A stretch of 64,000 nt of DNA from Aphrocallistes beatrix (GCA_963281255.1 OY725500.1:1488001-1552000); one strand, 5' to 3'. Positions 21,813 to 34,204 are shown, numbered from the stretch's first letter. A program made the numbers and translations. The notes: generated by a model not told the origin, from the letters alone.

Positions 21813-22259
21813 CTAGACAAAGTTTAGGTAGTAGCATTTAGTAGGTTCGGCATTGCTATAAAAGAGACTATTACAACTTGATCTACTACTCTAAATGCAT
21901 CTATTTTTCAGAACTGAATTACCAGGGCAGAAAACTGGACGAAACGCTCTTCTAACAAGGATTTCAAAGACTAGCTAAAATTACATATACTTCAGCAAAT
22001 ATTGAAAACTAAAAGCTCCGAATCTTATTAATCTAATGATATCGTGCTCATTGACGATTGTAGAATAATTTTTGAAACGAAAGATTGAATATTAGCAAAA
22101 CCACGGATGATGACGTCATCATTGCTTTTCACAAATTTCTGGAATTTGGTTAAAAAGGTTTGCAAAAAACGCATTGTTTTAGGCAAAGAACTTGCCAAAA
22201 TCATCACAGGGAGCAACGACTTGCAAATAGATCTTTTTGAAAATTTCAAACCTCTATCT

Positions 22260-24045
22260 TTTGCATAACTCAGCGAGTTTTCATGCTATCCTGATTTTCT
22301 TGACAGGATTAGACGCAGAAGAATCGAGATATGAGGTTTCTGTGAGTTAACGTGTTTTAAAGTTCAGACACCACGGAAATTGGGGAGATTATTAACTTTA
22401 AAACACCTTAACTCGCAAAAACCTCGTATCTAGATTGTGTGAAAGCTGAGACCTTTCTTCGTTGATTCCCGTCAATGAAATAAGGATAGCAATTCAAATC
22501 AATAATCAAGATTTTATGAAAAGTTTGAATGCCTAGACTCTAGGCATTATATTGCATTTGGAAAATACGATTTTAATTACTAAAATCACTGAAAAATGGG
22601 AAAATTCCTTTCTCACTGTAGGCTTTAGAGTGAGAATAAGGCCACAGTGAGAATTCAGCTCTAAAAAATACCAATTTACCATATAAGGTACCAGGGTATT
22701 TATCAGGAAAAGTGATCTCAAATTCCCTAAATCATCTGGATTTATCAAAATGGTTCTGTTACAATGTATTATCGTGTATCAAATTGTGAATTATGCACTA
22801 ATCAGGCCGGTATGAAACAAAATACAAACCGGAAACGAGTAAAAATATGTTATATTGTCTGAAAAAAAACATTTTCAGGTTCCCCTAGCTCCGAACCTGG
22901 GAACGGGCGGCTCCCCCCAGATACCTCATCATCGATGCCTATGCGACTATGGGCGTACCATTTAGTTCGAATTTAAGTCAAATTTAAACTTTGTTTAAAC
23001 TACATTTAAACTGAGTTTGAACCACGTTTAAGGAGTTTAGTGAATAATCCCCCTGGACACAGAAAAAAACCTAGACAATTCCCAGTTTTAAAAAAAGAGG
23101 TATTAAAAAGTTCACAGCGCATGCATTAACAAAAAGAATGAAATTTTGTTCCATATTAAGTAAGGAGATCATATAGTTTACTTTTTAAAATTCTTAGATA
23201 TCTGTAATTTATTCTTGATCATTGATCAACAATAACAATTCGTATCCGAGTAGGTTCACAGCTTATCTCAGGGGTTTACATTCCCACCAGTGGATAGCAG
23301 ATCCATACTTGATATCATCTGCTATATTATTGTCTACATCTCTTTTTACTGTGTATTTCTGTTTTCTCATTTTGGAATTGTAAGTGCTTTGCTAGCATTA
23401 CCCCCCTAGAGCCCCCATACAGTATAGATTTGACCTTTGAGGATGATATATATCATGTATTAATGGCAGATCATGTCTCTAATAATGGTATGCACACATT
23501 TTTTTTGTTTAATATTGCGATTAAGAATGATAAGTATAACATTTTGAATGATTAATATTAAGGAATTGCAAAAAAGTCAACTTTCGGGCGGGAATGAGGT
23601 TGAAATTTGTTGTTTTCCACCATTAACCCCACCAAGCACCGTTTGGAGACTCTTTTGTTACCTCTATAATGTTGAATTGAAATTTTGACAAAATTTTCTG
23701 AATTTTACTCGTTGTAGGCGAATTCGCAAGACATTTTATAAACATTTGGGCTAGAAAACTTTATAACGATGCTCGTTAATCTAACGTGAATGCACTGTTA
23801 ACATAACGCACATGCGCTGTAAACTTTCTGATGTGAAAAAATTGGGCTGTCCAGAGTAAAAAGTGTCATCGAGTCATCATATGCTTAAGTGGGGTGTTCG
23901 AGACAATTTTTGTCATTTTACATAGAAATCTATCAGCGCTGAGGTGTTCTTTTCCCAAAACATGACATTTTTAAATTTTCAAAATCGACCCATTTCACAG
24001 AATGACCTTAATTTGGGGATGTTCGATATCAGTTATTTATCAGGG
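22260..24045. other. MIPEP intron 1, non-repetitive part
   Basis: AT-rich intronic sequence. There is a short imperfect inverted repeat near 22310-22460 (GTTAACGTGTTTTAAAGTT and AACTTTAAAACACCTTAAC), and around 22980-23040 several TTTAAAC motifs. No exon-like frame was found. Confidence 0.5.
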
Positions 24046-24049
24046 TTAA

Positions 24050-25679
24050 ACTAGACCTATTAATTATAATTAGGAAACTGTAAAATAAGTCTACTTTTAC
24101 CGAGGAAGAATGTTGGAATTTGATCCTCTATATAAGTACCAGTTTTGGGCTTTTTTTAATTCAAACCCCCAATTGATCGCAGAAATTTGAAGAATTATTT
24201 TCTAAAAATTGCCAACCTAAAATCTATTATCAGCATACCTTAAAAGCTACCTACTCATTGTTTCAATAAATCTTCTTAATCAAAAATACGTAGAATTCTC
24301 ATCTCTTCAAAATGACTGTTTTCGATTTTCGAAAAAGTGTCGTTTTTACACAGTTATGACGTGTTATGCAGTATTTGTTCCGTTTGCAAATGAGTTCTAT
24401 CCGGAAAAAATTGTTATAAAATTAGCCCAGCAAATTTGTTCCGGGTTAAATTGAGACTGTGAATTATTTCTATGGTTTTATTACAATAACAATCATATAT
24501 TCCGGGTTATTTTTAACTGGAATCAATTGTACGGTTTCCTCATCCAATGCTCTATTTACTCTGGCTAATTAAGTGGGAGGGTGTGAATGCTAGTCATTTT
24601 TGCACAATACATTGTTGATTAATTGCTGGATAGCTTGTAAGTGTAGCTTAGTGCGCCACAGGTATGTATAGGTACTGTACAGGCGTGGCATAGGCTCCAT
24701 TATTCTGGTATTTATTCAGACATTTGTAATCATTGTTCTAATGATTATATCGCACTTGCCCCGCACCTGCTCCTATGACCAGTGGCGTGGCCAGGTGAAA
24801 AATTTTGGGGGGGCCTCAAGATCAAGACGCCACATATATGCCCATTTGAAAAAGTGTAGTATGTTAAATTAGTAAATTGTAAAAATTTTGGGGGGGCCTA
24901 GGCCCCCCCAGGCCCCCCCTTAGCCACGCCACTGCCTATGACCCTATTTACTCAAGTAAATAAGAAAGGGGGATGGCATAATTTAATCATATTAAGCTAT
25001 ATTGTACACAATCATAAGTGGGGAATGGGACAGTAGGTACATTTTCGCCATCTCGGCTCCCCCACCTATGGAGGTTCTACCGTACTGTGCGATAATGACT
25101 AGCATTCACACCCTCCCACTTAATTAGCCAGAGTATATACAGCATTGGATCAGGAAACCGTACAAATATTTCCAGTTTAAAAATAACCTGGAACAAGTAT
25201 ATTATTGTTATTGTAATAAAGTCATAGAAATAAATCACAGTCTTAATTTAACCTGAACCAATTTGTAAATTGACCAAGTATATAACAAATTTGTTCCGGA
25301 TGGAACCTATTTGCAACCGGAACAAATATTGCATAACAGACCATTTCAAGTCAAAAGTGTGTAAAAAGCAACTTTTTAGAAAATAGAAACCATTTCATTC
25401 TTGAAGAGCGAGGGAACAATTCTACATCGCTTTGATTTAGAAGATCTTTTGGTACATTGAATACCTTTTGAGTTCGAATGATAACAAGTATTTTAGGTTG
25501 GGAATTTTTGGAAAATTACTTTTCAAATTTCTGCAATAAAGTGTTTTTTTTTAGTTTAAAAAAATACAAGAGGGTACTTGGGTGGCCTTTTGGTCTAGAA
25601 TATAAAATTTCAATATTCTTCCTGGGTTAAAGTAGGTTTTCCTTTCCACAGTTTCCTATTTTGACCTCACAGGTCTAGT
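24050..25679. mobile_element. Palindromic TTAA element inside MIPEP intron 1
   Basis: 1630 bp, ends ACTAGACC and GGTCTAGT, with TTAA at 24046-24049 and 25680-25683. The arms, about 600 bp, are clearly complementary but diverged by many substitutions and small indels (for example GCTAATTAAGTGGGAGGGTG left, CACCCTCCCACTTAATTAGC right). The TTAA target suggests a piggyBac- or Kolobok-type mobiliser. A hAT MITE occupies the loop. Non-coding. Confidence 0.8.
24780..24934. mobile_element. hAT MITE with perfect 8-bp TSD
   Basis: 155 bp, ends CAGTGGCGTGGCC and TAGCCACGCCACTG, TSD CCTATGAC at 24772-24779 and 24935-24942. It contains G/C homopolymer runs next to both ends. Confidence 0.95.
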
Positions 25680-25859
25680 TTAAGACCTTAATAAATGACT
25701 TGCGGGAACTAATAAAGATAAGGGCTGGTAGTATATTTTTGGACCAGGGATAGATTAGAATTGTATTGAGATGTTCTAAAATTGGTCTATCATTGCTCAA
25801 ATTGGTCGAAATTGCAAACTTGCATGTGGTATCTAATGTAATTGTATAGTATAATAAAC

Positions 25860-26131
25860 CTATCAAATTGGTAGAGCATCTGCTTCGGATTATTACTATA
25901 AGGACTGCTGATGATCTCATTTACAATGTGTTGAGACATCTCTATCTTCTTTCTAGCCAACTTCATCAAGTTTTCAGCTCCTACCAAACCTGGAATGCAG
26001 AATAACCCCACTGACTCAGAGCTGATCTCATGTGTGGCTCCAATCAATTGTCTGTCCGTTGTGTGGGATGAAATCGGACGGATTATAGCAGGGTAATGCC
26101 GGTAGAGAGATAATAATTTCGGTCGTATCAT
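25860..26131 (-). CDS. MIPEP: MIPEP exon 1 with mitochondrial presequence
   Basis: Starts at a true ATG (26131) and ends at donor GATAG|GTTTAT (25860). The first 25 or so residues (MIRPKLLSLYRHYPAIIRP) are basic with no acidic residue, fitting a mitochondrial targeting peptide. The mature part includes SVGLFCIPGLVGAENLMKLA, matching the conserved start of the MIPEP N-terminal domain. Intron 1 that follows is about 4 kb and full of transposons; the other introns are 445 and 141 bases. Confidence 0.93.
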
Positions 26132-26270
26132 TAACCTAGCACTCGAATGATAGCATTTAGGCTTAAAAACAAACGTCTTTTCTCATGTAGCAACCTTTAC
26201 TCACAACAAAAATAATATAGCCTTTCCAAAGCTTCCAGGACACAATTCACACATGAAATACATTTCTGCG

Positions 26271-26553
26271 CCCTGGTAGCCAGTAGTTATCCAGTAATTT
26301 GCAAAGACAAAGGACCAAAGCTCGTTGAGTCTGTGTGTTTGGGAACCACGACAGTTCGAAATTTAATGAGAGCTTTTGTGTTTCCAATCCTAAGAATGTG
26401 AGAGTTGAAAAGTTGTATATTATTGCATATTTACTGGATCTTTTGTCTTAAAAATTCCTAAATTTCAAACTGTCGTGGTTCCCAAACACACAGACTCAAC
26501 GAGCTTTGGTCCTTTGTCTTTGCAAATTACTGGATAACTACTGGTTACCAGGG
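26271..26553. mobile_element. Palindromic MITE upstream of MIPEP
   Basis: 283 bp with arms of about 115 bp, near-identical in reverse complement (CCCTGGTAGCCAGTAGTTAT left; ATAACTACTGGTTACCAGGG right). No clear TSD. It begins 139 bases upstream of the MIPEP start codon, so it lies in or next to the promoter. Confidence 0.9.
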
Positions 26554-26566
26554 TTATATATATATA

Positions 26567-26647
26567 CCGTATTTCCCTGAATAAGCGAGGGGTCTAAAGG
26601 GTGCACGAAATAAATAAGCGCCCGGGCGCTTATTCGAAGCAATACGG
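26567..26647. mobile_element. Short TA-flanked MITE (CCGTATTTCCCTGAATAAGC)
   Basis: 81 bp, ends CCGTATTTCCCTGAATAAGC and GCTTATTCGAAGCAATACGG, TA on both sides. A longer relative is at 26983-27346; a right half lies near 57035-57057. Confidence 0.85.
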
Positions 26648-26653
26648 TATATA

Positions 26654-27519
26654 CAAGGGCGCTTCGCTTACTTGCGCTGCGCAGCTTGCGGACACTGTGT
26701 GTCCGCAGAGTCGCCTTGCGGGTGCCTGGAGTTACTCAATCTAGCCTATTTTGGGAATTTGTTAAATTTATACAAATATTGTAAACAAAAGTTAACGAAT
26801 AATTTCTAATATGGATCTGAAAATATTATATTCGAATTCTAAACCGCTAAAAACCCATGTCAACCGTTGGAAGCTAGTCTCTAGCATAATTTTCAAAATT
26901 CGTCAAATCGTGTGAAAATATGTACGTATATAAAGGTGTGAAAATATACATAACCTTTTTTACTGCCATACACTATAATGTACCGTATTTCCCTGAATAA
27001 GCGCCGGGTCTAAAGGGTGAGCAAAATAAATAAGCGCCGGGGCTCGAATAAGCGTCGGACGCCGGGGCATTTTAGTTCTCTGAACATCATATCAAACTAG
27101 TATTCTCAGTAGTGGCATAGATATACAAGTGCTTTTTGAACATTACGTGTACATTATCCTTTTTTAATAGAACTAACATTCTCAGTTGTGGCAAAAATAA
27201 AAGTGCCAGTCAATGTAGTAAACAAAAAAAGAGCGCCGGGTCAAAATAGCGAATGAAAAAAATAAGCGCCGGGGCTTGAATAAGCGCCGGGTCTAAAGGG
27301 TGCACGAAATAAATAAGCGCCCGGACGTTTATTCGAAGCAATACGGTAATTGAAGTATTAATAATAATGACAGCCTACAATAGTGTCGTACAATGATTTA
27401 TATTGGGAAGTGGAGCAGTACATAGTACTGTATAGAAAAGGTGTGAAAAATAGTCTTCCATTATTTTGCAGAGGTGTGAAAATTTCGCTTAGATTTTCGA
27501 ACTAAATCGTAGATTTATC
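26654..27519 (-). repeat. R2 dispersed repeat, interrupted by a MITE
   Basis: A relative of R1 with the same GC-rich tail (CGCTTCGCTTACTTGCGCTG, GCGGACACTGTGTGTCCGC) but a different body (AACCGTTGGAAGCTAGTCTC, AAAGGTGTGAAAATATACAT, TTTTGCAGAGGTGTGAAAAT). It is split by the MITE at 26983-27346. Confidence 0.8.
26983..27346. mobile_element. TA-flanked MITE of the CCGTATTTCC family, longer copy
   Basis: 364 bp with the same ends as 26567-26647 and internal repeats of AATAAGCGCCGG. Inserted in an R2 repeat at TA. Confidence 0.85.
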
Positions 27520-27520
27520 A

Positions 27521-27833
27521 TCTGTAACGAATTGATTGAATAAACTGCCAGGCACAGAAAGCTGATTTTTTGGCATGAGGGGGTCTTTTGGCTATGGCTC
27601 CACTAAGTTCTGAGTTCAGACCAAAATGTTGACTCATCATGGAATTATGACGTCATTGTCACCATTTTTAGAAAAATATCAGCTTTTCGACTATAACTCA
27701 GCCATTTTAGGTGATAGAAGGTTGAAATTGTAATAGAATGTGTATATTAATATACCTCACATTTGCTGCTACTATCATCACAAAATGATGACTCATCACT
27801 CTATTATTACGTCATCATTACTCATCAAAAATT
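27521..27833 (+). repeat. R1 dispersed repeat, copy 8 (5' part only)
   Basis: Begins TCTGTAACGAATTGATTGAA directly after the R2 copy and stops after TCATTACTCATCAAAAATTT. The GC tail is missing. Confidence 0.8.
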
Positions 27834-28105
27834 TGGAACTGAGGAAAGAGACGCTCATGAGAGCCTGGAACCAATAGCTGAGCTACCGCCTGTGCAGCCG
27901 ATGCAGTACACTAGAGCCCATAGCTATGGGGCCTTATGATTTGAACCTCCAATGAATCTCCAATAGATCCCTGAACCCTCGATGGCAAATAGCTTGTATT
28001 TTAGGCGGAAGGACTCAGATGCGGAGTCAGGTTTTATATTATGGGATCGCGGTCCCTCAGCTGCATATCAAATCATTTTTGATATTTGCTCGATTGCTAT
28101 TAGTA

Positions 28106-28242
28106 CAGTGGATACCGGTTATAAGAACATCGTTGGGAGTCAAGAAAATGTACTATTATATAGAAAAATTCCGTTTCCCAGGATATGGTTCTTATATCCG
28201 GAATATTCAAATATCCAGTGTTCTTATAGCCGACATTCACTG
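28106..28242. mobile_element. Pogo-like MITE
   Basis: 137 bp between TA dinucleotides. The ends CAGTGGATACCGGTTATAAG and, reversed, CAGTGAATGTCGGCTATAAG both run on into AACA. Confidence 0.85.
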
Positions 28243-28279
28243 TATTTGGAATAGGCCCCAAAGTTTCAAGATTATTTAG

Positions 28280-28900
28280 TGAGTGAATTATGTTTACTGT
28301 TTGGAATTTGTTAGAACATTTCAGATTCGTAAAATATCATGTAAAATATTAAAAATCTCGCGACCCCTGCGAAAACTGCTCGGTCGAGGATGATACAGCA
28401 GTTAGCTACCACTCGGACTCAGATGCAAGAGGAAATGAATGAGAATCTCCTCCACTCCCTTGGGAAAAAATGACAGGGGAGATAGAAGAGAGAATATGTG
28501 AATTGCAGTTTAAATGTAAGTCCTGAGGTGGAGGAGAGTATCTTCCGATTAGGCCAACTGATAGTGAGAGAGGTAGTTCAGATTCCAGATTATGCGAATC
28601 TCAAACAGTCTCAAATCTCTGTTTGTCAGAGAGGTATGTGTCATGGAAACTGAATTGGTCCCGTAGTATAGCATATGACATTAACTCGTTCATGTTCCAG
28701 ATTCTAATAATAGCGGATATACACCATCAGGAAGAATGTGCATTTTCCGAGGAAGGAGAATACATCAACACAATCGCTTAGACACATGGATCCAGCGGGA
28801 ATAGAAATTATGGGGAAGGTGTTCGTCAGTGATTCGTACCTTAATACTATATTCTACTTCAAGTTAACTAACTTCCTGTTTGTAGCTAAATAGCTAAAGC
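28280..28900. other. Unassigned region next to a retrotransposon LTR
   Basis: No intact frame. GC content rises between 28360 and 28830, where short frames resemble charged helical protein remnants. It could be decayed retrotransposon or host sequence; I cannot decide. Confidence 0.35.
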
Positions 28901-29103
28901 TGTTGTGCGATCGAAAGATCCGTCAATCAATTCGAACAAGAAATGGTTAGTTGTACGTAATGTTCAATTACAGAGAAATACTAATTGAGATCTGTAAACT
29001 AAAGCGAACAAGTAAAGCTAGGTAATAAGTACGACCATCTTGAAAGGCCACCCAACGTGAATATTTCTAAGAGATTCTACTTCTAATGTTTCTTATTACA
29101 TCA
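28901..29103 (-). repeat. 3' LTR of element 1
   Basis: 203 bp, reading TGATGTAATAAG at its start and GATCGCACAACA at its end on the minus strand (TG...CA). It is bounded on the inside by a purine-rich stretch. It aligns with 56410-56604 over its length. Confidence 0.8.
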
Positions 29104-29162
29104 ATCATCTTCCCTCGCGAAAGAGACTGGTCCTCTATCCCGCGGTCCTTCGACCACCTGGG

Positions 29163-31304
29163 TCATGAGACATAGTCCGGATATTGTTTCGGCTTGCGTT
29201 TCCTTCCATACCTTGAGTAAGTAACTCCTGGCTCTGCTGTAGTTGCCTCTAACTCCAGATCAGCCGACTCATCCGCGTTTGTATCCGGTATTGCTTCTGC
29301 GAACTCGCTCGCCTGCGCGTTCTCCACGTTCTCCTCTACCGGTGTTGGGACTTGGCTTGGGATGAATAGCTCATCCTTCCTTTCGAAACGCTTGCAGCGG
29401 TCGACATGGTACCACTTACTCCCTCTTGGTAGCTCCACTAATACATTGGATCCTTTCTGGTCAAGCGCCAAATATGGACCATCAAATTTTGCAGACAGTG
29501 AATTATCTCTCTTCCCTACTTCCAAGAAGATACTATCACCTGGTCTAATATTCGTGCTTCTTTTGCCTTTATCATATCTTCTTTTTGTTTCGGAAAACCT
29601 CTTATCCTCATTTGACGTCATAGCCTCTGTTAATTCCTTCTGAACGTCCTGGAGAGCTTCCCAGTACTCTTGGGGCGAGGACTCTTCGGAATCCAAGTTT
29701 CTCGGTCATAAATCGGTCAGTGCTCTAGGCTGCCTCCCGAAGGTAATCATGTGAGGTGACATTCTGGTCGTTGTGTTTTTGACGTTGTTCATGAGGAAGC
29801 TTGCCTCGGGTAGGACCGAAGGCCAAGCACCTTTTTCCATTTCTCGTTCCATCAGTAGGCTCCGAATGACCTGCTTTGCGGTACCAATATTCCTCTCCGC
29901 CATCCTGTCTGCTTGGGGGTGGTAGGGTGAGGAGTGACGCTTGTGTATTCCCAATTTCTTGCAGAGATCCCTGATTTCGTGGCCGTCAACGTTCTTGCCT
30001 TGGTCCGTTAGAAGGACATCTGGAATACCATGACCCCGGAATATCCAGCCTACTAGGAATGCTTCCGCAATCGACTCCGCCGTCTGATCTCGTAGTGGTA
30101 TCAGCTCGACATACCGACTGAAAAGGTCGACAATTAGGGCGAAATATCTGAACATTCCATCGCCCCACGGCAGTGTACCTATGTCCAACGCAACCCATGC
30201 GCCTGGTTGGGCCTTTGCTCGACTGAATCGTTCCAACGGTTGTTTCGGCTCTATGTTGGGTTTCGTTCTCTGGCATATAGCACATCCTTTGCAGAATATT
30301 CTCACGTCACGAGCCATCTTATACCAGAAATACGACCTTTTCACCAGGGTTCTCGCCTGACCAAAGTGACTCTCGTTATGCACTTTTTCTAAGACTTCTC
30401 GTCTGAGGGTCCTGGGGATAACAATACGGTCGCCAAGGTAGAGCACGCCTCCCAGTAACTTGAGATGTGCTGATGACTTCCTGAGTTGGCCCCTTTCAAT
30501 AATCCCACATTCGAGGAGTTGCTGGCTGGCATCGAATACAACTTCATCGCTCTTCTGCCCGCGCTCAATTTTACTAATCCAACCTCGCAGGGTATTTACT
30601 TCCAGGACTCTGTCGCCGGTTCCTTCCGGTTTATGGCTCTTGTGTTTGATAGTGTTTCACACTCCTACTGCCCCTTCATCGGTTTCTTCCGTGTAGTAAA
30701 CCTTGTTTTCGAAGTGCTGCTCGTCATTTACATCAGTGTCCACTCGCAAATTGGGAGCGCGACTAAGCCAGTCTGGCAGCTTATTATCCTTTCCTGGGAC
30801 GATAAACACTTGGTACGGGAGCTCCTCCAACTCCATCAGCCATCTGGAGAAGGTGTGCCGTGGGTCCCTTTGACTTCTCATCCACCGTAGTGGGTTATGA
30901 TCTGAAATTAGGTAGATCTTGGGTGAAGCCCTCAGGTAGGTAATCCACTTTCTGGTAGCCGCGACCAAGGCCCAGGCTTCTAACTGGCCTGCAGAATAGT
31001 TCTTTTGTGTGTCGCTTAGTGCCGAGGAAAAGTATTTGATGGGTCTGAGGATACCAGTTCGTTGATCCTTCTGGGATAATACCGCGGCTACACCTAGCCC
31101 GCTGGTATCCGTTTCTACATAGAAATCATCGTTCCAATCAGGGAAGGCTAGTGTTACGGGATCGTTTACCAACTTATACCGTAACTCATTGAAAGCTGCA
31201 ACGCACTCGCTCGTCCAATTCCAAGCCGCTCCCTTCTTAGTAAGAGCATATAGAGGGTGTGGATCTTGTACAAAATTACAAATTTCAACCACAATCCTGT
31301 CCAA
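29163..31304 (-). pseudogene. pol: Partial pol of element 1: RNase H, integrase and C-terminal region
   Basis: Three frames in order. The first (31304-30657) holds RNase H: FYVETDTSGLGVAAVLSQKD with the first Asp, and ISDHNPLRWM. The second (30446-29706) holds the integrase zinc module (HNESHFG, CKGCAIC) and core, with catalytic Asp in VALDIGTLPWGDG, Asp in LLTDQGKN and Glu in HPQADRMAERN. The third (29696-29163) carries DSIFLEVGKRDNSLSAKFDG and an acidic C-terminus. The frames are separated by a shift or stop near 29700 and a gap at 30450-30650. Without RT it cannot be autonomous. Confidence 0.9.
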
Positions 31305-31712
31305 AGGTTGGAGATTTTAACAAATTTTCAGTTTACCCTACACCGTGATTTAACCTATTTTAATAATATTAAAATAGGGTAACATTCGGTAAAAAGGACG
31401 AATTCCAAATTTTCAAAAAGAGAAAAACTTTTTAAACCTTGTTATTCCATAAAAAACGAAAAGGCTTCTGGGGGTCAAAATGGCCACATGGATCAACAAC
31501 TTGGAAGTGGATTTTTTGCAACATTTATTTCGTTATATCTCTTATTAAAAAGATTAACGGTAAATTATTCCTTTATACCACTTCTTCATTCATTCGTACG
31601 GGGCTATAATCATTGGAAATATTTTTAAATGGAATATTAATTTTTCTTCAGGTGGTAAATGAGACGAAAATTAATAATCGCAACGGCTACTATTCGAGGT
31701 TATACGGTATTA

Positions 31713-32673
31713 CTAAGGACAACCCATGGGTTCCAGGATTAGAGATACAAAAATTAATTAAACAATAATTAAAAAGACAAAACTACATTAAATGTTCAAA
31801 ATATTCCCCCTTATTCTGAATACAGAGTTCCAACTGCTCCAACCACTTATAAAAAGTTTTTTTGTACTCTTCTTTGGGGATGGCTTTTATATACTGGAAA
31901 ATGGCACTTCCAAGCTGGTGGTTGGTCTCAAAATCTCTATCAGACAGATGCAATTTAAGGTTGTTAAACAGCCAGAAGTCACATGGAGAGAGATCTGGGC
32001 TGTAAGGTGGATGCTGAAGCTCCACTACCCCCAAGGACTCCAACGTATCCTTCACAAGCCGAGTTTTATGGGGCCTAGCATTATCATGAAGAATTCGCAG
32101 GCCTTTACAAATGGTACGTGGGCGCCACTCTTTATAGTGCTGTTCTACTGCAGCAAGGCAGGTATTCCCGGATATCCCAGATTCATGAGCAATCTCTTTG
32201 ATGCTACAGTGTGGGTCCTCATCAACAAAAGCCTTAATACGAGCGATATTCTCGTCCGTCCGAACCTTAAATTCGGGTCCAGGTCGAAGGTCATCTTCAA
32301 CAGATAGTCTTCCTCCTCGGAAGCGAGCTGCCCACTCACATACCCTCGAATACGAAAGGTGACTATCTGGACATACAATGACGAGCTCTTCAAATATCGC
32401 TTTAAGAGCAAACCCGAGTTTTGTGCGAAACTTGATGTAGGTCCTTTGTTCAATAATGGAATCTGATTCCTTTGAAGCCATAAAATTACTCAATATCAAA
32501 AAGTCAAGTATTACAATCTCGTGAATCTCAGAAAATATTCTTGCGATTGAGTTGAACTCAACTGCAATCGAAAGGTAATCCTCGAAATATCTATTACTAT
32601 GGTAATCTAATAATATATGATCTGATTACGAGTAGATGTAGGTCAACTCCTGGAACCCATGGGTTGCCCTTTG
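31713..32673 (-). mobile_element. Internally deleted mariner element
   Basis: 961 bp. The TIRs CTAAGGACAACCCATGGGTT and, reversed, CAAAGGGCAACCCATGGGTT both continue CCAGGA. TA target duplications are at 31711-31712 and 32674-32675. It encodes a shortened transposase on the minus strand. Confidence 0.95.
31783..32499 (-). pseudogene. Mariner transposase with central deletion
   Basis: 238 residues against about 345 for the family. The N-terminus has the paired HTH DNA-binding region (YIKFRTKLGFALKAIFEEL, WAARFRGGRLSVEDDLRPG). Then sequence jumps from ISGNTCLAAVEQHYKEW to LHDNARPHKTRLV and PPYSPDLSPCDFWLFNNLK, holding the second and third catalytic Asp. The segment with the first catalytic Asp (the usual GDE/W block) is missing, so it is catalytically dead. 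The frame itself is still open, which hints at recent deletion or a retained DNA-binding role. Confidence 0.9.
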
Positions 32674-32808
32674 TATATTATGATCGATCGATCCATTAGA
32701 ATTAATAGTTCTAATCATTAAAGTAAGGATTGTAGGCGTTCAATCTCGGGTCCTGGTTCATTGTGTATTATTGTTAAATAGGAAGTCTGATTTTAGCCCA
32801 TTTTATTA

Positions 32809-34204
32809 AACATCGTTATCTGTATTTCTAATGCTTGATTTTTTGATAGGACAACAATAGGAAGGTCTTAATCCAAAAAATTGAAAACCTTCACTGAAAT
32901 GTCTATGCATTCCTCAGTTGCTATGAAAACATAAAATTGAATGTTTAAGCCATAACTCAAAAAGTATAGATCGTAGATACTAAGAAATTTTACAATTCAA
33001 TCCGCAAACCCTTACTTCCTATATGACAATGATACTGTTCACCAGTTTATTTTCAATATTCTCTGAGTTAACTATGATTTTGTCACATCTCATTACTTCC
33101 CTATCAGGGTTGGAATTTAACCCGGGTTAAATAGGTTTTGCCCAGCCCAGTGGGTTAAACCCGGGTAAAATCCGGGTTTAATTAGTTTAACCCGGGTTAA
33201 AACGGGTTTTATTCTCCAGAACGGATTTTCCCAGTTATTGTCTTTGTTTTCAAATTCAACAATATAATTAATTATATTAGCGTATTTTTTGTAAGAAGTG
33301 CATATCAAAATCTAATACACTAATGAAAATCTAAAACAAATGAAAAGCAAATCACCATTCAAACTCCACTGAATCTCTCAATTCCTGATAACAGGTTACC
33401 AATTTTGCTGGTTCTCTAAGTCAAATTTATTTCGAAGTTTGTTCTGGACTAAACTAAAGTTACAAAATATCCGCTCGATAGAAGCATTTATGCGCCTCAC
33501 CTTGGACCTTCTACTTCTAGAAAAAAGCTTTGAACAAGATCACTGGGCCACCAACAAAACTAGCCATTAAACATGTAGTACCTGCTATGATTAGAGTAGG
33601 TAAGATGAACAAACTGCTCTACATATATAATAGTAGCAGTATCCTTTGATTGTTTACTTAAAGCACTTCAGATTGTTGTAACATTTAAGAAATTCCATGT
33701 TCGTACATCAGGTTTAATTAAAAACATCATTACGGAATCTCAATATAATACTTGCAGAATAAGAATTTTCAATCCAAACAATTAATATCGCTAAAATTAA
33801 CTTGATTTACAAGTACATTAGAATAAAACCCACTTTAACCCAGTTTAACCCACAAAAGGGGGTTTTGCCCAGCCCGGGTTAAATCCGGGTTTAACCCGGG
33901 GGGTGGGTTAAATAAGCCAACCCTGTTCCCTATAGATCATGATAAAATCCTCGATAACTCAACAGAATATTGAAAATAAGCTAATGAACAGTATTATTAT
34001 CATGTAAGTAGTACTAGCTTGCGGATTGAATAGAATAATTTCTTAGTGTCTACGATCTGTACCTTTTGAGTTATGGCTTAAACATTCAATTTTTTGTTTC
34101 CATAGGAACTGAGGAATGCATTGACATTCAATTTAAGATTTTCAGATTTTTCGGATTGTGTTCTATTAAAAAATCATGCATTAGAAATGTAGATTGTAGA
34201 TGTT
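32809..34204. mobile_element. Old palindromic element split by a hAT insertion
   Basis: Left arm 32809-33104 and right arm 33926-34204 are diverged reverse complements (AGTTGCTATGAAAACATAAA left; AACTCAAAAAGTATAGATCG left against CGATCTGTACCTTTTGAGTT right). The architecture and some words (TGGTTGCTATGG-like, CTTCCTAT) recall the CATAGCCTACT family, but the ends differ. Confidence 0.75.
33105..33925. mobile_element. Non-autonomous hAT element with perfect 8-bp TSD
   Basis: 821 bp, ends CAGGGTTGGAATTTAACCCG and TTAAATAAGCCAACCCTG, TSD TTCCCTAT at 33097-33104 and 33926-33933. Subterminal AACCCGGGTTAAA palindromes cluster at both ends. No transposase. Confidence 0.95.

Larger units (their letters stand above)
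28901..31310 (-). mobile_element. Ty3/gypsy-type LTR retrotransposon, 5'-truncated (element 1)
   Basis: On the minus strand: RNase H (31304-30657), a linker, integrase (30446-29706), a C-terminal region (29696-29163), then a polypurine-like GAGGGAAGATGAT and the 3' LTR (29103-28901). Homology begins abruptly at about 31310 within the reverse transcriptase/RNase H connection, so gag, protease, most of RT and the 5' LTR are absent. A related 3' fragment lies on the plus strand at 56037-56604. Confidence 0.9.
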
